Shown here: piece after piece, positions 5,278 to 11,732 of the stretch
How positions within the stretch are numbered: position 1 is the first letter of the stretch
Layout of the letters: every line of letters starts with the position of its first letter
Source of the DNA: Sulfurimonas sp.
GTDB lineage: Bacteria > Campylobacterota > Campylobacteria > Campylobacterales > Sulfurimonadaceae
DNA: 11,732 nt
NCBI GenBank assembly: GCA_002733155.1
Contig: NVUO01000019.1
Coordinates: 29,321-41,052, forward strand
Reading direction: 5' to 3'
The notes under the pieces: model-generated
Database searches by the model: none
Told to the model about the DNA's origin: nothing
What the model saw: the letters and a program-made list of their open reading frames with translations, nothing else
Made by a program: the position numbers and the translations under genes

Positions 5278-8150
5278 TCCCCACCCCCAACAATCCTAAT
5301 CTCATCCCCACTCAACCCATAAAGCCCATAAACCAAACCATCAATTTCATCAACACTTTCTTTTACTAAACTCTCCAACTTCTCAATCTCTTCTTTTATC
5401 TCTATCTTATCAACTGCATTTAAACTATCAAAGTGTTTGTTATATTTTGCTATTTTTTCTTTTGATTCTATAATAATATTTACTAGATTTATAAATGGTT
5501 CTTGTTCTTTTTTTGGGATGTTTGGAATTGGTAGTTTTCCAACCCCATTTTCAAAATATTCATATACTCCACTACCTGTTTGTTTTCCTATGCTTTTATA
5601 TCTAAAATTTAAAGTTTTTGAATTTAAAAGGGCTAAAAGATATTTTAAATCTAAATCATCATTAGTATCAAATATTACAGTAGTATTTGTAAGTCCTATA
5701 TATTCTTTTGTATCATCAAAACAAAATATATTTTCTTTAGCTCTATAAGAACACCAAATTTTATTTAAGTTATAAAACTTTTTGTGCATTGGGCGACTGT
5801 ATCTCCACCAAACTCTACCTTCATTCTTTACAGTAGCTCTATTCTCTAAAAAATCTATATTTTCCAATAAATGATTTTGAATTGAAAGTGGTAAATCTTC
5901 AAAGTTTTCAATATTTTCAAAATATAAAATATACTCTTTTAAAGTATCTATCTCATATTTTCTTATTATATCACCACTCATTCTTTTTTTAATAAATTCT
6001 TTTGGAAAATCAGATGGATATTTTTTAAAAATGAATTGTTTATTTGCGGCAGTTTCCATACCTTTACCAATTTTAAATATAGAATTTAATTTTGAATAAG
6101 TATTATCTATTTTATCATTTATAGCACTTACTTTTTTATCTACCAATGCAAATACGGTATCTTTTTTAAATCTTACTTCAAAATAATTTTTTAAATCAGA
6201 GATGGTATTGTTAATGTCATTAACACCATAGTTTTTATCTTTAAAACTATAAGCAAAACATTCACTATCTTTTTTATTTTTATCAAATTCTATAATTGCT
6301 GATGTTATTGAAGCATCTTCAAAAACCATATATTTCTCAAAATTTACAATTTTTGAAATTGGTGCATTTTCTAAAATAAAGTTTCTTAATTTTACAGCTT
6401 TTGCAGAGTGCAAAAAAGCATTTGATGTTATAAATCCAACTTTACTTTTTGTTATCTCAATGGCTTTAGCGATAAAATAAAATAGTATATCACTCTTATC
6501 TTGCCAAATATGAGGGAAAGTTTCTTGTATCTCTTTTGCAACTTCTGATTTAGCCCCTAATATTTGAATATTAAAATACGGAGGATTACCAATAACACAA
6601 TCAAACCCACCATTTGCCATAATCTCAGGAAACAACTCATTCCAATCACTTAGTAAAGAATTCGCACATTTAATATTGCCCATAAGATTTGAAAGTGGTC
6701 TATCTCTTTTTGCTGTTTGTAACCATAGGCTTAGTTTCGCTATTCCTACACTTGCATTGTTTATATCTACACCAAACAGATTCTTTTCTATGATTTGTTT
6801 ATCTATATCATGATAATCAAAAAGTCCAGCTTCATATTTGAAAAGCTCTTTTTGTATCCATTTGTGTTCATTTAAAAGGTATCTAAAACTTGCAGTTAAA
6901 AATGCACCACTTCCACAAGCAGGATCAACTATCTTTAAATTTTCTAAAAACTCTCTATAAGTATGTAAATCATCTCTTCTTTTTTCTTTTGATTTTTTGG
7001 TATCTTTTACCTCATTGAAAAGTTTCAAATTTTCTTTTTTATCATCACACAGTTTTGCGACAGTATTATTTATAATATATTCAGTAATAAACTTAGGGGT
7101 ATAAAACACACCATCTTTTTTTCTAGTATTTACAACCTTATGTTCTTCAAAAAGAGATTCTTTTATCTTTTCTAAGTCATTTAAAGATTGTTCAAAGATA
7201 TGTCCTAGAACTTCAACATCTACATCATCACTAAAATCATACGCTGACAAATGAGATAAATCATCTTTTAAACAAAAGTCATCTATAATTATATTTTCTA
7301 GCTCAACATCAAACTTAAATAAATTACCATTATATTTAGGAATATTTACTTTTGAATTACCAATATCTATAAAATGAAAATACTTTTTATAATAGTTATA
7401 AAGTGGAGTACCATCTCCCCACTCTTGAGAACTTTCATACTGCTTTATAACTGTATCTATACTATTTGCAGGTATCAGTCCTCTATCTTCTGCAAACAGT
7501 ATAAACATAAATCTATCTAAAAGTTTATTTGCACACTCAAAAATATGTTCTTTTGATAGCTCTTGATTATTCTCTATTAAGTTATTTAAAAGCTTTAATC
7601 TAAAACTACTATATTCTTTATAAACTTCTTTAGTTATCTCATCTTGTGATTTTGAAAGTTTCTTAAGTCTTGCTATCTCATTTAATTCTAAAGATGATTG
7701 AGAAAGTAGTGCATAAAGCGTAGTATAACTTTCACTTTTAGTCATATCTAAAGAGAAACATACATCACTGCTGTCACTATAAATATCTAATTGTTTAAAA
7801 TTTGAAATTATCACATATTTACAAGTCGGCTTTTCATTCTTATATCTAAAAGCTTGGGCTATTATGTCACGATTAGATATTTTTTTATCACTACTTTTTA
7901 GCTCTATTATTGCAATGGGATTCTTATTTTTATCATAAACCACACCATCTGCTTTTTTCATATCTGTATCATTTTTTACTTCTCTGATACAGTTATTCCA
8001 ATTTAACATTTTTGACAATAAAGTTATAAATTCAGCACCATTTGCATCTTCTGCTATAAATGTATCTTTTGTAGTTAATTTGAGAATATCACTATAATTT
8101 TGTATATTGAAAGATTTTATAAAATTTTTAAGTAATGATTTTTGAAACAT
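5274..8150 (-). CDS. Type IIG-like restriction-modification enzyme (nuclease plus N6-adenine methylase)
   Basis: This 958-aa protein combines cutting and methylation in one chain. The N-terminal domain has a PD-(D/E)XK pattern: E40 in a first helix, D68 in KKADGVV, E83-L-K85 in IIELKSS, and Q98 in the following helix. A helical connector follows (about 150-340), then the methylase: motif X GVFYTPKFITEYII (347-360), motif I DPACGSGAF (409-417) and catalytic NPPYF (522-526). Residues from about 690 to 880 look like a target recognition domain ending in LLNSKTLNFRYKS and KLPIP, followed by a coiled-coil tail and a typical YGLYGLSGDEI end. ATG at 8150 is preceded by AGAGG with seven-base spacing. 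It is the first gene of a three-gene R-M operon. There are no HsdS, HsdR or helicase motifs, which argues against type I or ISP systems. The recognition sequence cannot be read from the protein. Confidence 0.88.
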   Translation of the reverse strand: MFQKSLLKNFIKSFNIQNYSDILKLTTKDTFIAEDANGAEFITLLSKMLNWNNCIREVKNDTDMKKADGVVYDKNKNPIAIIELKSSDKKISNRDIIAQAFRYKNEKPTCKYVIISNFKQLDIYSDSSDVCFSLDMTKSESYTTLYALLSQSSLELNEIARLKKLSKSQDEITKEVYKEYSSFRLKLLNNLIENNQELSKEHIFECANKLLDRFMFILFAEDRGLIPANSIDTVIKQYESSQEWGDGTPLYNYYKKYFHFIDIGNSKVNIPKYNGNLFKFDVELENIIIDDFCLKDDLSHLSAYDFSDDVDVEVLGHIFEQSLNDLEKIKESLFEEHKVVNTRKKDGVFYTPKFITEYIINNTVAKLCDDKKENLKLFNEVKDTKKSKEKRRDDLHTYREFLENLKIVDPACGSGAFLTASFRYLLNEHKWIQKELFKYEAGLFDYHDIDKQIIEKNLFGVDINNASVGIAKLSLWLQTAKRDRPLSNLMGNIKCANSLLSDWNELFPEIMANGGFDCVIGNPPYFNIQILGAKSEVAKEIQETFPHIWQDKSDILFYFIAKAIEITKSKVGFITSNAFLHSAKAVKLRNFILENAPISKIVNFEKYMVFEDASITSAIIEFDKNKKDSECFAYSFKDKNYGVNDINNTISDLKNYFEVRFKKDTVFALVDKKVSAINDKIDNTYSKLNSIFKIGKGMETAANKQFIFKKYPSDFPKEFIKKRMSGDIIRKYEIDTLKEYILYFENIENFEDLPLSIQNHLLENIDFLENRATVKNEGRVWWRYSRPMHKKFYNLNKIWCSYRAKENIFCFDDTKEYIGLTNTTVIFDTNDDLDLKYLLALLNSKTLNFRYKSIGKQTGSGVYEYFENGVGKLPIPNIPKKEQEPFINLVNIIIESKEKIAKYNKHFDSLNAVDKIEIKEEIEKLESLVKESVDEIDGLVYGLYGLSGDEIRIVGGGE
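5279..5288 (-). repeat. G5-T-G4 tract at the junction of the two large R-M genes
   Basis: The coding strand reads GGGGGTGGGGA directly before the overlapping TGA/ATG. It encodes the last Gly-Gly-Gly-Glu of the 958-aa enzyme and also lies where the ribosome binding site of the 995-aa methylase should be. The two genes are offset by one base here, so a gain of one G (or a -1 ribosomal slip) would join them into one open frame. The tract is shorter than proven phase-variable G tracts of Campylobacter. Confidence 0.6.
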
Positions 8151-8157
8151 TTAATAA

Positions 8158-8162
8158 CCTCT
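8158..8162 (-). promoter_or_regulatory. Ribosome binding site of the type IIG-like gene
   Basis: The minus strand reads AGAGG seven bases before the ATG at 8148-8150. It supports this start; no closer alternative is seen. Confidence 0.6.
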
Positions 8163-8179
8163 GATTGTTTATCTTAATT

Positions 8180-8185
8180 ATTTTA
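8180..8185 (-). promoter_or_regulatory. Possible -10 box for the R-M operon
   Basis: TAAAAT on the minus strand, about 30 bases before the type IIG start, outside the MITE-like element. No clear -35 box is seen, which is common in Campylobacterota promoters. A perfect TATAAT at 8337-8342, inside the element, is an alternative that would give a leader of about 180 bases. Confidence 0.25.
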
Positions 8186-8207
8186 TCCAAAACTAGGTTT
8201 AAAGTTC

Positions 8208-8397
8208 ATTTGTACACACAACTATTTATTCAAGGAACAGTTAATATGTCCTGTTTAAATTCAAATATATGCTAAAAACGTGCTTGATTGTTGTATCAGT
8301 AGATTATTTGTGTTTATTTGATTAGTAAGCTTAAGTATTATATGTCCCTTTATCCTGAAATCAGGCATTATTTGGACATATAGTTGTGTTATTTGTA
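8208..8397. mobile_element. MITE-like element with terminal inverted repeats and 7-bp direct repeats
   Basis: The direct repeat ATTTGTA occurs at 8208-8214 and 8391-8397. Just inside are inverted ends: CACACAACTAT (8215-8225) and ATAGTTGTGTT (8380-8390), ten of eleven bases complementary. Continuing inwards, about 17 of 22 positions still match (my hand alignment), so the ends are longer imperfect repeats. The 176-bp interior has no open reading frame of note but carries several TGTCC motifs and inverted repeats. This layout (target duplication, terminal repeats, no gene) is that of a miniature non-autonomous transposable element or a collapsed insertion sequence. It fills most of the 293-base gap between the R-M cassette and the ABC-F gene. 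The parent family is not identified. Confidence 0.5.
8339..8382. repeat. Nested inverted repeat, TATATGTCC arms around CCTGA/TCAGG
   Basis: A perfect 9-bp inverted repeat (8339-8347 and 8374-8382) encloses a shorter one (8354-8358 and 8361-8365). On the minus strand a TATAAT box (8337-8342) overlaps the arm on the left. It could be a transposase binding site in the element, a cruciform, or an operator. Related TGTCC copies lie at 8246-8250 and 8423-8427. Confidence 0.5.
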
Positions 8398-8410
8398 TGA
8401 TAAATGCATT

Positions 8411-8430
8411 AAAAGGACAAAATGTCCCTT
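8411..8430 (-). terminator. Probable terminator of the ABC-F gene
   Basis: Fourteen bases past the ABC-F stop, the minus strand forms a hairpin (AAGGGACA, a TT/TTT loop, TGTCCTT, with one bulged G) running into TTTT. It is short but has the form of a rho-independent terminator and is correctly placed. It lies outside the MITE-like element. Confidence 0.45.
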
Positions 8431-8443
8431 AAGTTAGGAAGAA

Positions 8444-10051
8444 CTATAAAGTTCCTTTTATCTTAGCTTCAGCGTATTCTTCATATGAACCTTTGAAGTC
8501 AGTGATGCTTCCATCAGCGTGTATTTCGATGATTCTAGATGCAAATGCGTCAAGTAATTCTCTATCGTGAGATACACAGATAACATTGCCTTTAAACTGT
8601 AATAAGGCTTCACCCAGTGCTACAATAGCTTCAAGGTCAAGGTGATTTGAAGGCTCATCTAAAACTAAAAAGTTTCCACCCTCAAGCATCATTTTACTTA
8701 ACATCATTCTGTGTTTTTCACCACCAGAAATACTTACTACACTTTTTTCTTGTTGTTCGCCATTAAAAAGCATACGACCAAGACAATTACGTATCTCTGA
8801 AATATCACGTTTAGGGTCAAATGCACGTAACCAGTCGTAAAGTGTACCATCACCAGAGATAGTATCTGCTGTATTTTGTGGGAAGTAAGAGTTCTCAATA
8901 GTAGCACCCCATGTGATTTCACCAGAACTAGGTTTCATCTCTTCCATAATAACTTTAAGTAAAGTTGTTTTACCAGCACCATTTGGCCCAATAAGTGCAA
9001 CTTTTTCATCTGGATTAAATTTTAAAGTTACATTTTTTAGAACTTCATTTCCATCTTCATAAGTATGAGATACATCAACTAAATTTAATGCTTCATCACC
9101 CATATTTCTTTTTGCTTTAAATACTATAGACGGGTCACGACGTGATGATGGTTTGATATCATCAATTATAAGTTTATCAAGTTGTTTTTGTCTTGATGTA
9201 GCTTGCTTAGCCTTAGATGCATTTGCCGAGAATCTACGAACAAAAGCTTCAAGTTGTTCTTTTTCTTTTTCTTTTTTAGCGTTATCAAGTTCCATCTGTT
9301 TAGCCATAACATTTGCAGCTATATACCAGTCATCGTAAGTACCAGTAAATTCACGAATTTTTTGATAATCTACATCTAAAATATTTGTAACAACAGAGTT
9401 TAGGAAGTGTCTATCGTGAGAGATAACTACCATAGTACCTTCGTGACGTTGTAGCTCGTTTTCTAACCATGATATAGTTTCAATATCTTGATTATTCGTA
9501 GGCTCATCTAGGAATAATATATCAGGTTTTGGATAAAGTACCTGAGCTAGTAAAACCTTGAACTTATCAGCAGAATCGAGTGTAGACATTAGCTTAGAAT
9601 GATTCTTAGCTGGAATTCCTACATTTTCAAGTATTTTAGCAATATTTACATCATACTCATAAGTTGGGTCTTCTTCAACAGAAATTACTTCTAATTCTGC
9701 AAGACGGTTATTTACAGCATCATCTTCAAAGTCGCCAGTTGCGTATAATACTTCTTTTTCTTTGATTGCATCATAAAGTCTTTTATTTCCGTAAAGTACA
9801 GCATCCATGATAGTGTAGTCTTCAAAAGCAAATTGGTTTTGACCAAGTACACCAACTTTATTAGCCTTAGGGATAACTACATCACCTTCATACTCATTAA
9901 TTTCACCAGATAAAATTTTTAAAAAAGTAGTTTTACCAGCACCATTAGCACCGATTAGACCGTAACGTTTATGACGGTCAAGTTTTAGGTTTATGTCTTG
10001 AAATAGAACTCTATTTCCAAAGCGCATAATTAAGTTATTTACATTTACCAT
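8444..10051 (-). CDS. ybiT: ABC-F family ATPase, YbiT-like
   Basis: This 535-aa soluble protein has two ABC ATPase domains and no membrane segment, so it is a ribosome-associated ABC-F protein rather than a transporter. Domain 1: Walker A GANGAGKT (34-41), Walker B with catalytic E183 in LFLDEPTNNQD, switch H212. Domain 2: Walker A GPNGAGKT (355-362), signature ISGGE (441-445), Walker B with E466 in LVLDEPSNHLD, H495. The domain 1 signature is degenerate (STLDSADKFKVLLAQ, 156-170), as in E. coli YbiT. The linker (about 240-310) carries FVRRFSANASKAKQATSR, closely matching YbiT as I remember it. The usual role is resolving stalled translation by binding the ribosomal E site. ATG at 10049-10051 has AGAGAG upstream. 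Its GC content looks higher than that of the R-M genes, fitting a resident gene. There is no reason to call it an antibiotic resistance factor. Confidence 0.9.
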   Translation of the reverse strand: MVNVNNLIMRFGNRVLFQDINLKLDRHKRYGLIGANGAGKTTFLKILSGEINEYEGDVVIPKANKVGVLGQNQFAFEDYTIMDAVLYGNKRLYDAIKEKEVLYATGDFEDDAVNNRLAELEVISVEEDPTYEYDVNIAKILENVGIPAKNHSKLMSTLDSADKFKVLLAQVLYPKPDILFLDEPTNNQDIETISWLENELQRHEGTMVVISHDRHFLNSVVTNILDVDYQKIREFTGTYDDWYIAANVMAKQMELDNAKKEKEKEQLEAFVRRFSANASKAKQATSRQKQLDKLIIDDIKPSSRRDPSIVFKAKRNMGDEALNLVDVSHTYEDGNEVLKNVTLKFNPDEKVALIGPNGAGKTTLLKVIMEEMKPSSGEITWGATIENSYFPQNTADTISGDGTLYDWLRAFDPKRDISEIRNCLGRMLFNGEQQEKSVVSISGGEKHRMMLSKMMLEGGNFLVLDEPSNHLDLEAIVALGEALLQFKGNVICVSHDRELLDAFASRIIEIHADGSITDFKGSYEEYAEAKIKGTL

Positions 10052-10088
10052 TTTTATCTCTCTTAGATATATATTTACTAAAGAAAAT

Positions 10089-10101
10089 TCTGCTATGCAG
10101 A
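10089..10101 (-). terminator. Weak hairpin with T-rich tail between mqo and the ABC-F gene
   Basis: The minus strand reads TCTGC-ATA-GCAGA followed by ATTTTCTT. It could weakly terminate mqo transcription. It also lies downstream of the TATAAT at 10123-10128, so it would be in the leader of the ABC-F transcript and could attenuate it. The stem is only five base pairs. Confidence 0.3.
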
Positions 10102-10122
10102 GCGCTTTAGCTATTTTTGCGA

Positions 10123-10128
10123 ATTATA
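10123..10128 (-). promoter_or_regulatory. Probable -10 box for the ABC-F gene
   Basis: A perfect TATAAT on the minus strand in the 103-base gap after mqo, with T-rich sequence upstream and no good -35 box. Transcription would start about 65 bases before the ABC-F start codon. Confidence 0.45.
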
Positions 10129-10154
10129 TCTAAGAGTAAATTAAAACTTGATTA

Positions 10155-11654
10155 TTATTTTAGTTTAGAGCTTGGTTTACTCCAGAAATCTTCATCTGGT
10201 TTACCATGTTGTATATCTTGAAGATATTTTTCATGTGTACGTTCAATTTCTGCACGTATTAAGTTGACTATAGCTTTTTGTGATGCAATAGGCTCAGGAA
10301 GTGCACAGTACTCACCTTCTGTTAGCTCATCATTAAATCTATTTTGATCAAATTTCTTACCAAGATACTGTACTATATATTTTAAATCTCTCTCTGCATT
10401 ACCTAGACATGAAGTAGCACCAGGTGATGGAGTCATGTTAAAGATAATACCCTCCCCAGTATATATGGAAGCCTCACCAAGCATAAGTTTTTGTTTGTCT
10501 TTATCTAAAACCTGTGGACGAATACCACCAAAACCTTTAGCATATTCAAACTCATTTATTTTAAGTCCAGGTACGATTTTTCTTGCATCTTTTAAAAATA
10601 AGTATTTATTTAAAACTGGAATTTCAAATAAAAAGTTTCTAAAAATATAGTTGCGAATATCCCTCTCTTTAAGTAGTTTCCAAAGTGCAGTTGCAATCTT
10701 TGAATCAAAACGAAGAGTTTTCCAGAAGTCCATAAATGTACCACTTTTATATCTCTCTAGTTTAGGTAACACTAAAGCAGTCGGACCAAAGCGAGTATTG
10801 CCATTAGCTAATATATCCGGATCACCATGGAGGGCTGCAAATGGAAGTTTAGGATTTTGAATCATATATACCTTACCATTTAACATTTTTTGGTTAGTCA
10901 TATAAAAACTACCAGCTACTGGCAAACAACCTAGCTCTAAACCAAAGCCCATTTTATGAGCTAAAAAGAGAGAATGAGCACCAGCATCGACTACTACGAA
11001 GTCAGCATAATAAACTCCGTTTAGTGTTTTTACTACATACCCACGTTTTTTTGATTTTTCTATGTCTAAAACTTGGGTATTTAAAAATAACTCAACATTA
11101 GAACTTTCTTCTTTTTGTGCATTTTTTATTAATGATTTTGACATCTTTCCATAGTCAACTGTAGTCCACTCACCAATAGCACCAATAGCTACTACCTCTT
11201 CTGGTCTTTCATTTCCATTTTGGTCAAAAATAACACGTGGTTCTAACTCTTTTAGTTTTTCTTTATTCCAAACTTCTAGGTAAGGAAAAAGTTCTGAAAA
11301 TTCTTCATATCTGTGAAGTAAAAATTCTACCTCTTTCTCGCCAACACCAAGTGCCATTTTTTGATGTGAGAAAATTATTTCATTTTGGTAATTATGTTGT
11401 AAACAGTACTTTTCTACCATTTTAGCTGTACGTTTAGTTATAGCTGCTTTTTCTAAAGTATAGTTAGTTTCAATATCTCCAACATGTATAGTTTGGGAGT
11501 TACTTGTTCCACTTGAATTTAGTGTAGCAATATCACCATACTTCTCTATAATAGCAATAGATTTTATATCAGTATATCTTGCTAGTTCATAAGATATAGC
11601 TGCACCAGATATACCAGCACCAACAATAATTACTTCAAAATTTTTAGTTGCCAT
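10155..11654 (-). CDS. mqo: Malate:quinone oxidoreductase
   Basis: This FAD enzyme oxidises malate to oxaloacetate and passes electrons to the quinone pool at the inner face of the cytoplasmic membrane. It is a TCA-cycle step that replaces NAD-dependent malate dehydrogenase in many Campylobacterota. The preferred start is the ATG at 11652-11654 (499 aa), with GGAG eight bases upstream. An in-frame ATG 15 codons earlier (11699) would add a stretch that runs through this binding site. The N-terminus has the FAD-binding GAGISG (12-17) and an acidic residue ending strand 2 (E37). The segments SNSQTIHVGDIETNYT, LGCLPVAGSFY, NPKLPFAALHGDPD, RFGPTALVLPKLER and NMTPSPGATSCL match the Helicobacter pylori protein as I recall it. 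No signal peptide is present, as expected for a peripheral membrane enzyme. Confidence 0.93.
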   Translation of the reverse strand: MATKNFEVIIVGAGISGAAISYELARYTDIKSIAIIEKYGDIATLNSSGTSNSQTIHVGDIETNYTLEKAAITKRTAKMVEKYCLQHNYQNEIIFSHQKMALGVGEKEVEFLLHRYEEFSELFPYLEVWNKEKLKELEPRVIFDQNGNERPEEVVAIGAIGEWTTVDYGKMSKSLIKNAQKEESSNVELFLNTQVLDIEKSKKRGYVVKTLNGVYYADFVVVDAGAHSLFLAHKMGFGLELGCLPVAGSFYMTNQKMLNGKVYMIQNPKLPFAALHGDPDILANGNTRFGPTALVLPKLERYKSGTFMDFWKTLRFDSKIATALWKLLKERDIRNYIFRNFLFEIPVLNKYLFLKDARKIVPGLKINEFEYAKGFGGIRPQVLDKDKQKLMLGEASIYTGEGIIFNMTPSPGATSCLGNAERDLKYIVQYLGKKFDQNRFNDELTEGEYCALPEPIASQKAIVNLIRAEIERTHEKYLQDIQHGKPDEDFWSKPSSKLK

Positions 11655-11662
11655 AGAATAAT

Positions 11663-11666
11663 CTCC
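11663..11666 (-). promoter_or_regulatory. Ribosome binding site that decides the mqo start
   Basis: GGAG on the minus strand, eight bases before the ATG at 11652-11654. No comparable site precedes the ATG at 11699. Confidence 0.6.
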
Positions 11667-11688
11667 AAAAAATATAATATTTATGCAC

Positions 11689-11694
11689 ATTGTA
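11689..11694 (-). promoter_or_regulatory. Possible -10 box for mqo
   Basis: TACAAT on the minus strand, 34 bases before the preferred start, preceded by very AT-rich DNA running to the window edge. No clear -35 box. If used, the transcript would start inside the longer mqo reading frame, supporting the shorter start. Confidence 0.3.
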
Positions 11695-11732
11695 ACCAAA
11701 TTTATTATAAAATTATATAATTGAATATTTTT

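Noticed and set aside
2290..8150. BREX, DISARM or type I / type ISP restriction system
   Set aside because: The methylases have similar motifs, but there is no PglZ, BrxC, DrmA/B, HsdS, HsdR or helicase motif in the window.
8151..8443. CRISPR array, tRNA or small RNA gene in the gap
   Set aside because: The repeats are inverted and too few for an array, and no cloverleaf or other recognisable RNA fold is seen.
8737..8922. Second minus-strand frame inside the ABC-F gene
   Set aside because: It overlaps the conserved second ATPase domain in another frame and has no family features.
8444..10051. ABC-F antibiotic resistance gene or ABC transporter
   Set aside because: No membrane segments; linker and degenerate first signature match the housekeeping YbiT group rather than resistance types.
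1..11732. Toxin-antitoxin pair or R-M controller (C) protein gene
   Set aside because: No small helix-turn-helix or toxin-like frame is found in any gap between genes.

Overview
The window is AT-rich, and every supported gene reads leftwards on the minus strand. The malate:quinone oxidoreductase closely resembles the Helicobacter enzyme. Together with the low GC and the permease / DUF4395 / small-thioredoxin gene order, this points to a member of Campylobacterota (Arcobacter, Sulfurimonas or a relative). That placement is inference from remembered family sequences; no search was run.

Right part (about 8400-11732): two housekeeping-type genes. These are mqo (malate:quinone oxidoreductase, a TCA-cycle and respiratory enzyme) and a YbiT-like ABC-F ATPase that should act on ribosomes. 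A 103-base gap between them holds a good TATAAT box and a small hairpin.

Middle part (about 1650-8160): a very AT-rich restriction-modification (R-M) cassette of three tightly coupled genes. In order of transcription these are (1) a 958-aa type IIG-like enzyme carrying both a PD-(D/E)XK nuclease and an N6-adenine methylase; (2) a 995-aa N6-adenine methylase with no convincing nuclease of its own; and (3) a 217-aa PD-(D/E)XK nuclease-like protein that probably serves it. Genes 1 and 2 overlap by ATGA, and genes 2 and 3 are one base apart. At the gene 1/gene 2 junction lies a G5-T-G4 tract; one extra G there would fuse the two large enzymes in frame into one protein of about 1950 aa.

The cassette is bracketed by mobile-DNA traces. 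On its left is the last ~130 bp of an IS3-family element (transposase C-terminus plus terminal repeat). It abuts, and has beheaded, a membrane permease gene, and it supplies the last codons of the 217-aa nuclease gene. On its right, in the 293-base gap before the ABC-F gene, is a ~176-bp MITE-like element with imperfect terminal inverted repeats and a 7-bp flanking direct repeat.

Left part (1-1522): the remains of a three-gene envelope/redox operon: the C-terminal part of a YraQ/ArsP-type permease, a DUF4395 membrane protein, and the start of a small CxxC thioredoxin that runs off the window. With the permease front and presumably its promoter gone, these genes may now depend on transcription from the R-M cassette or the IS end.
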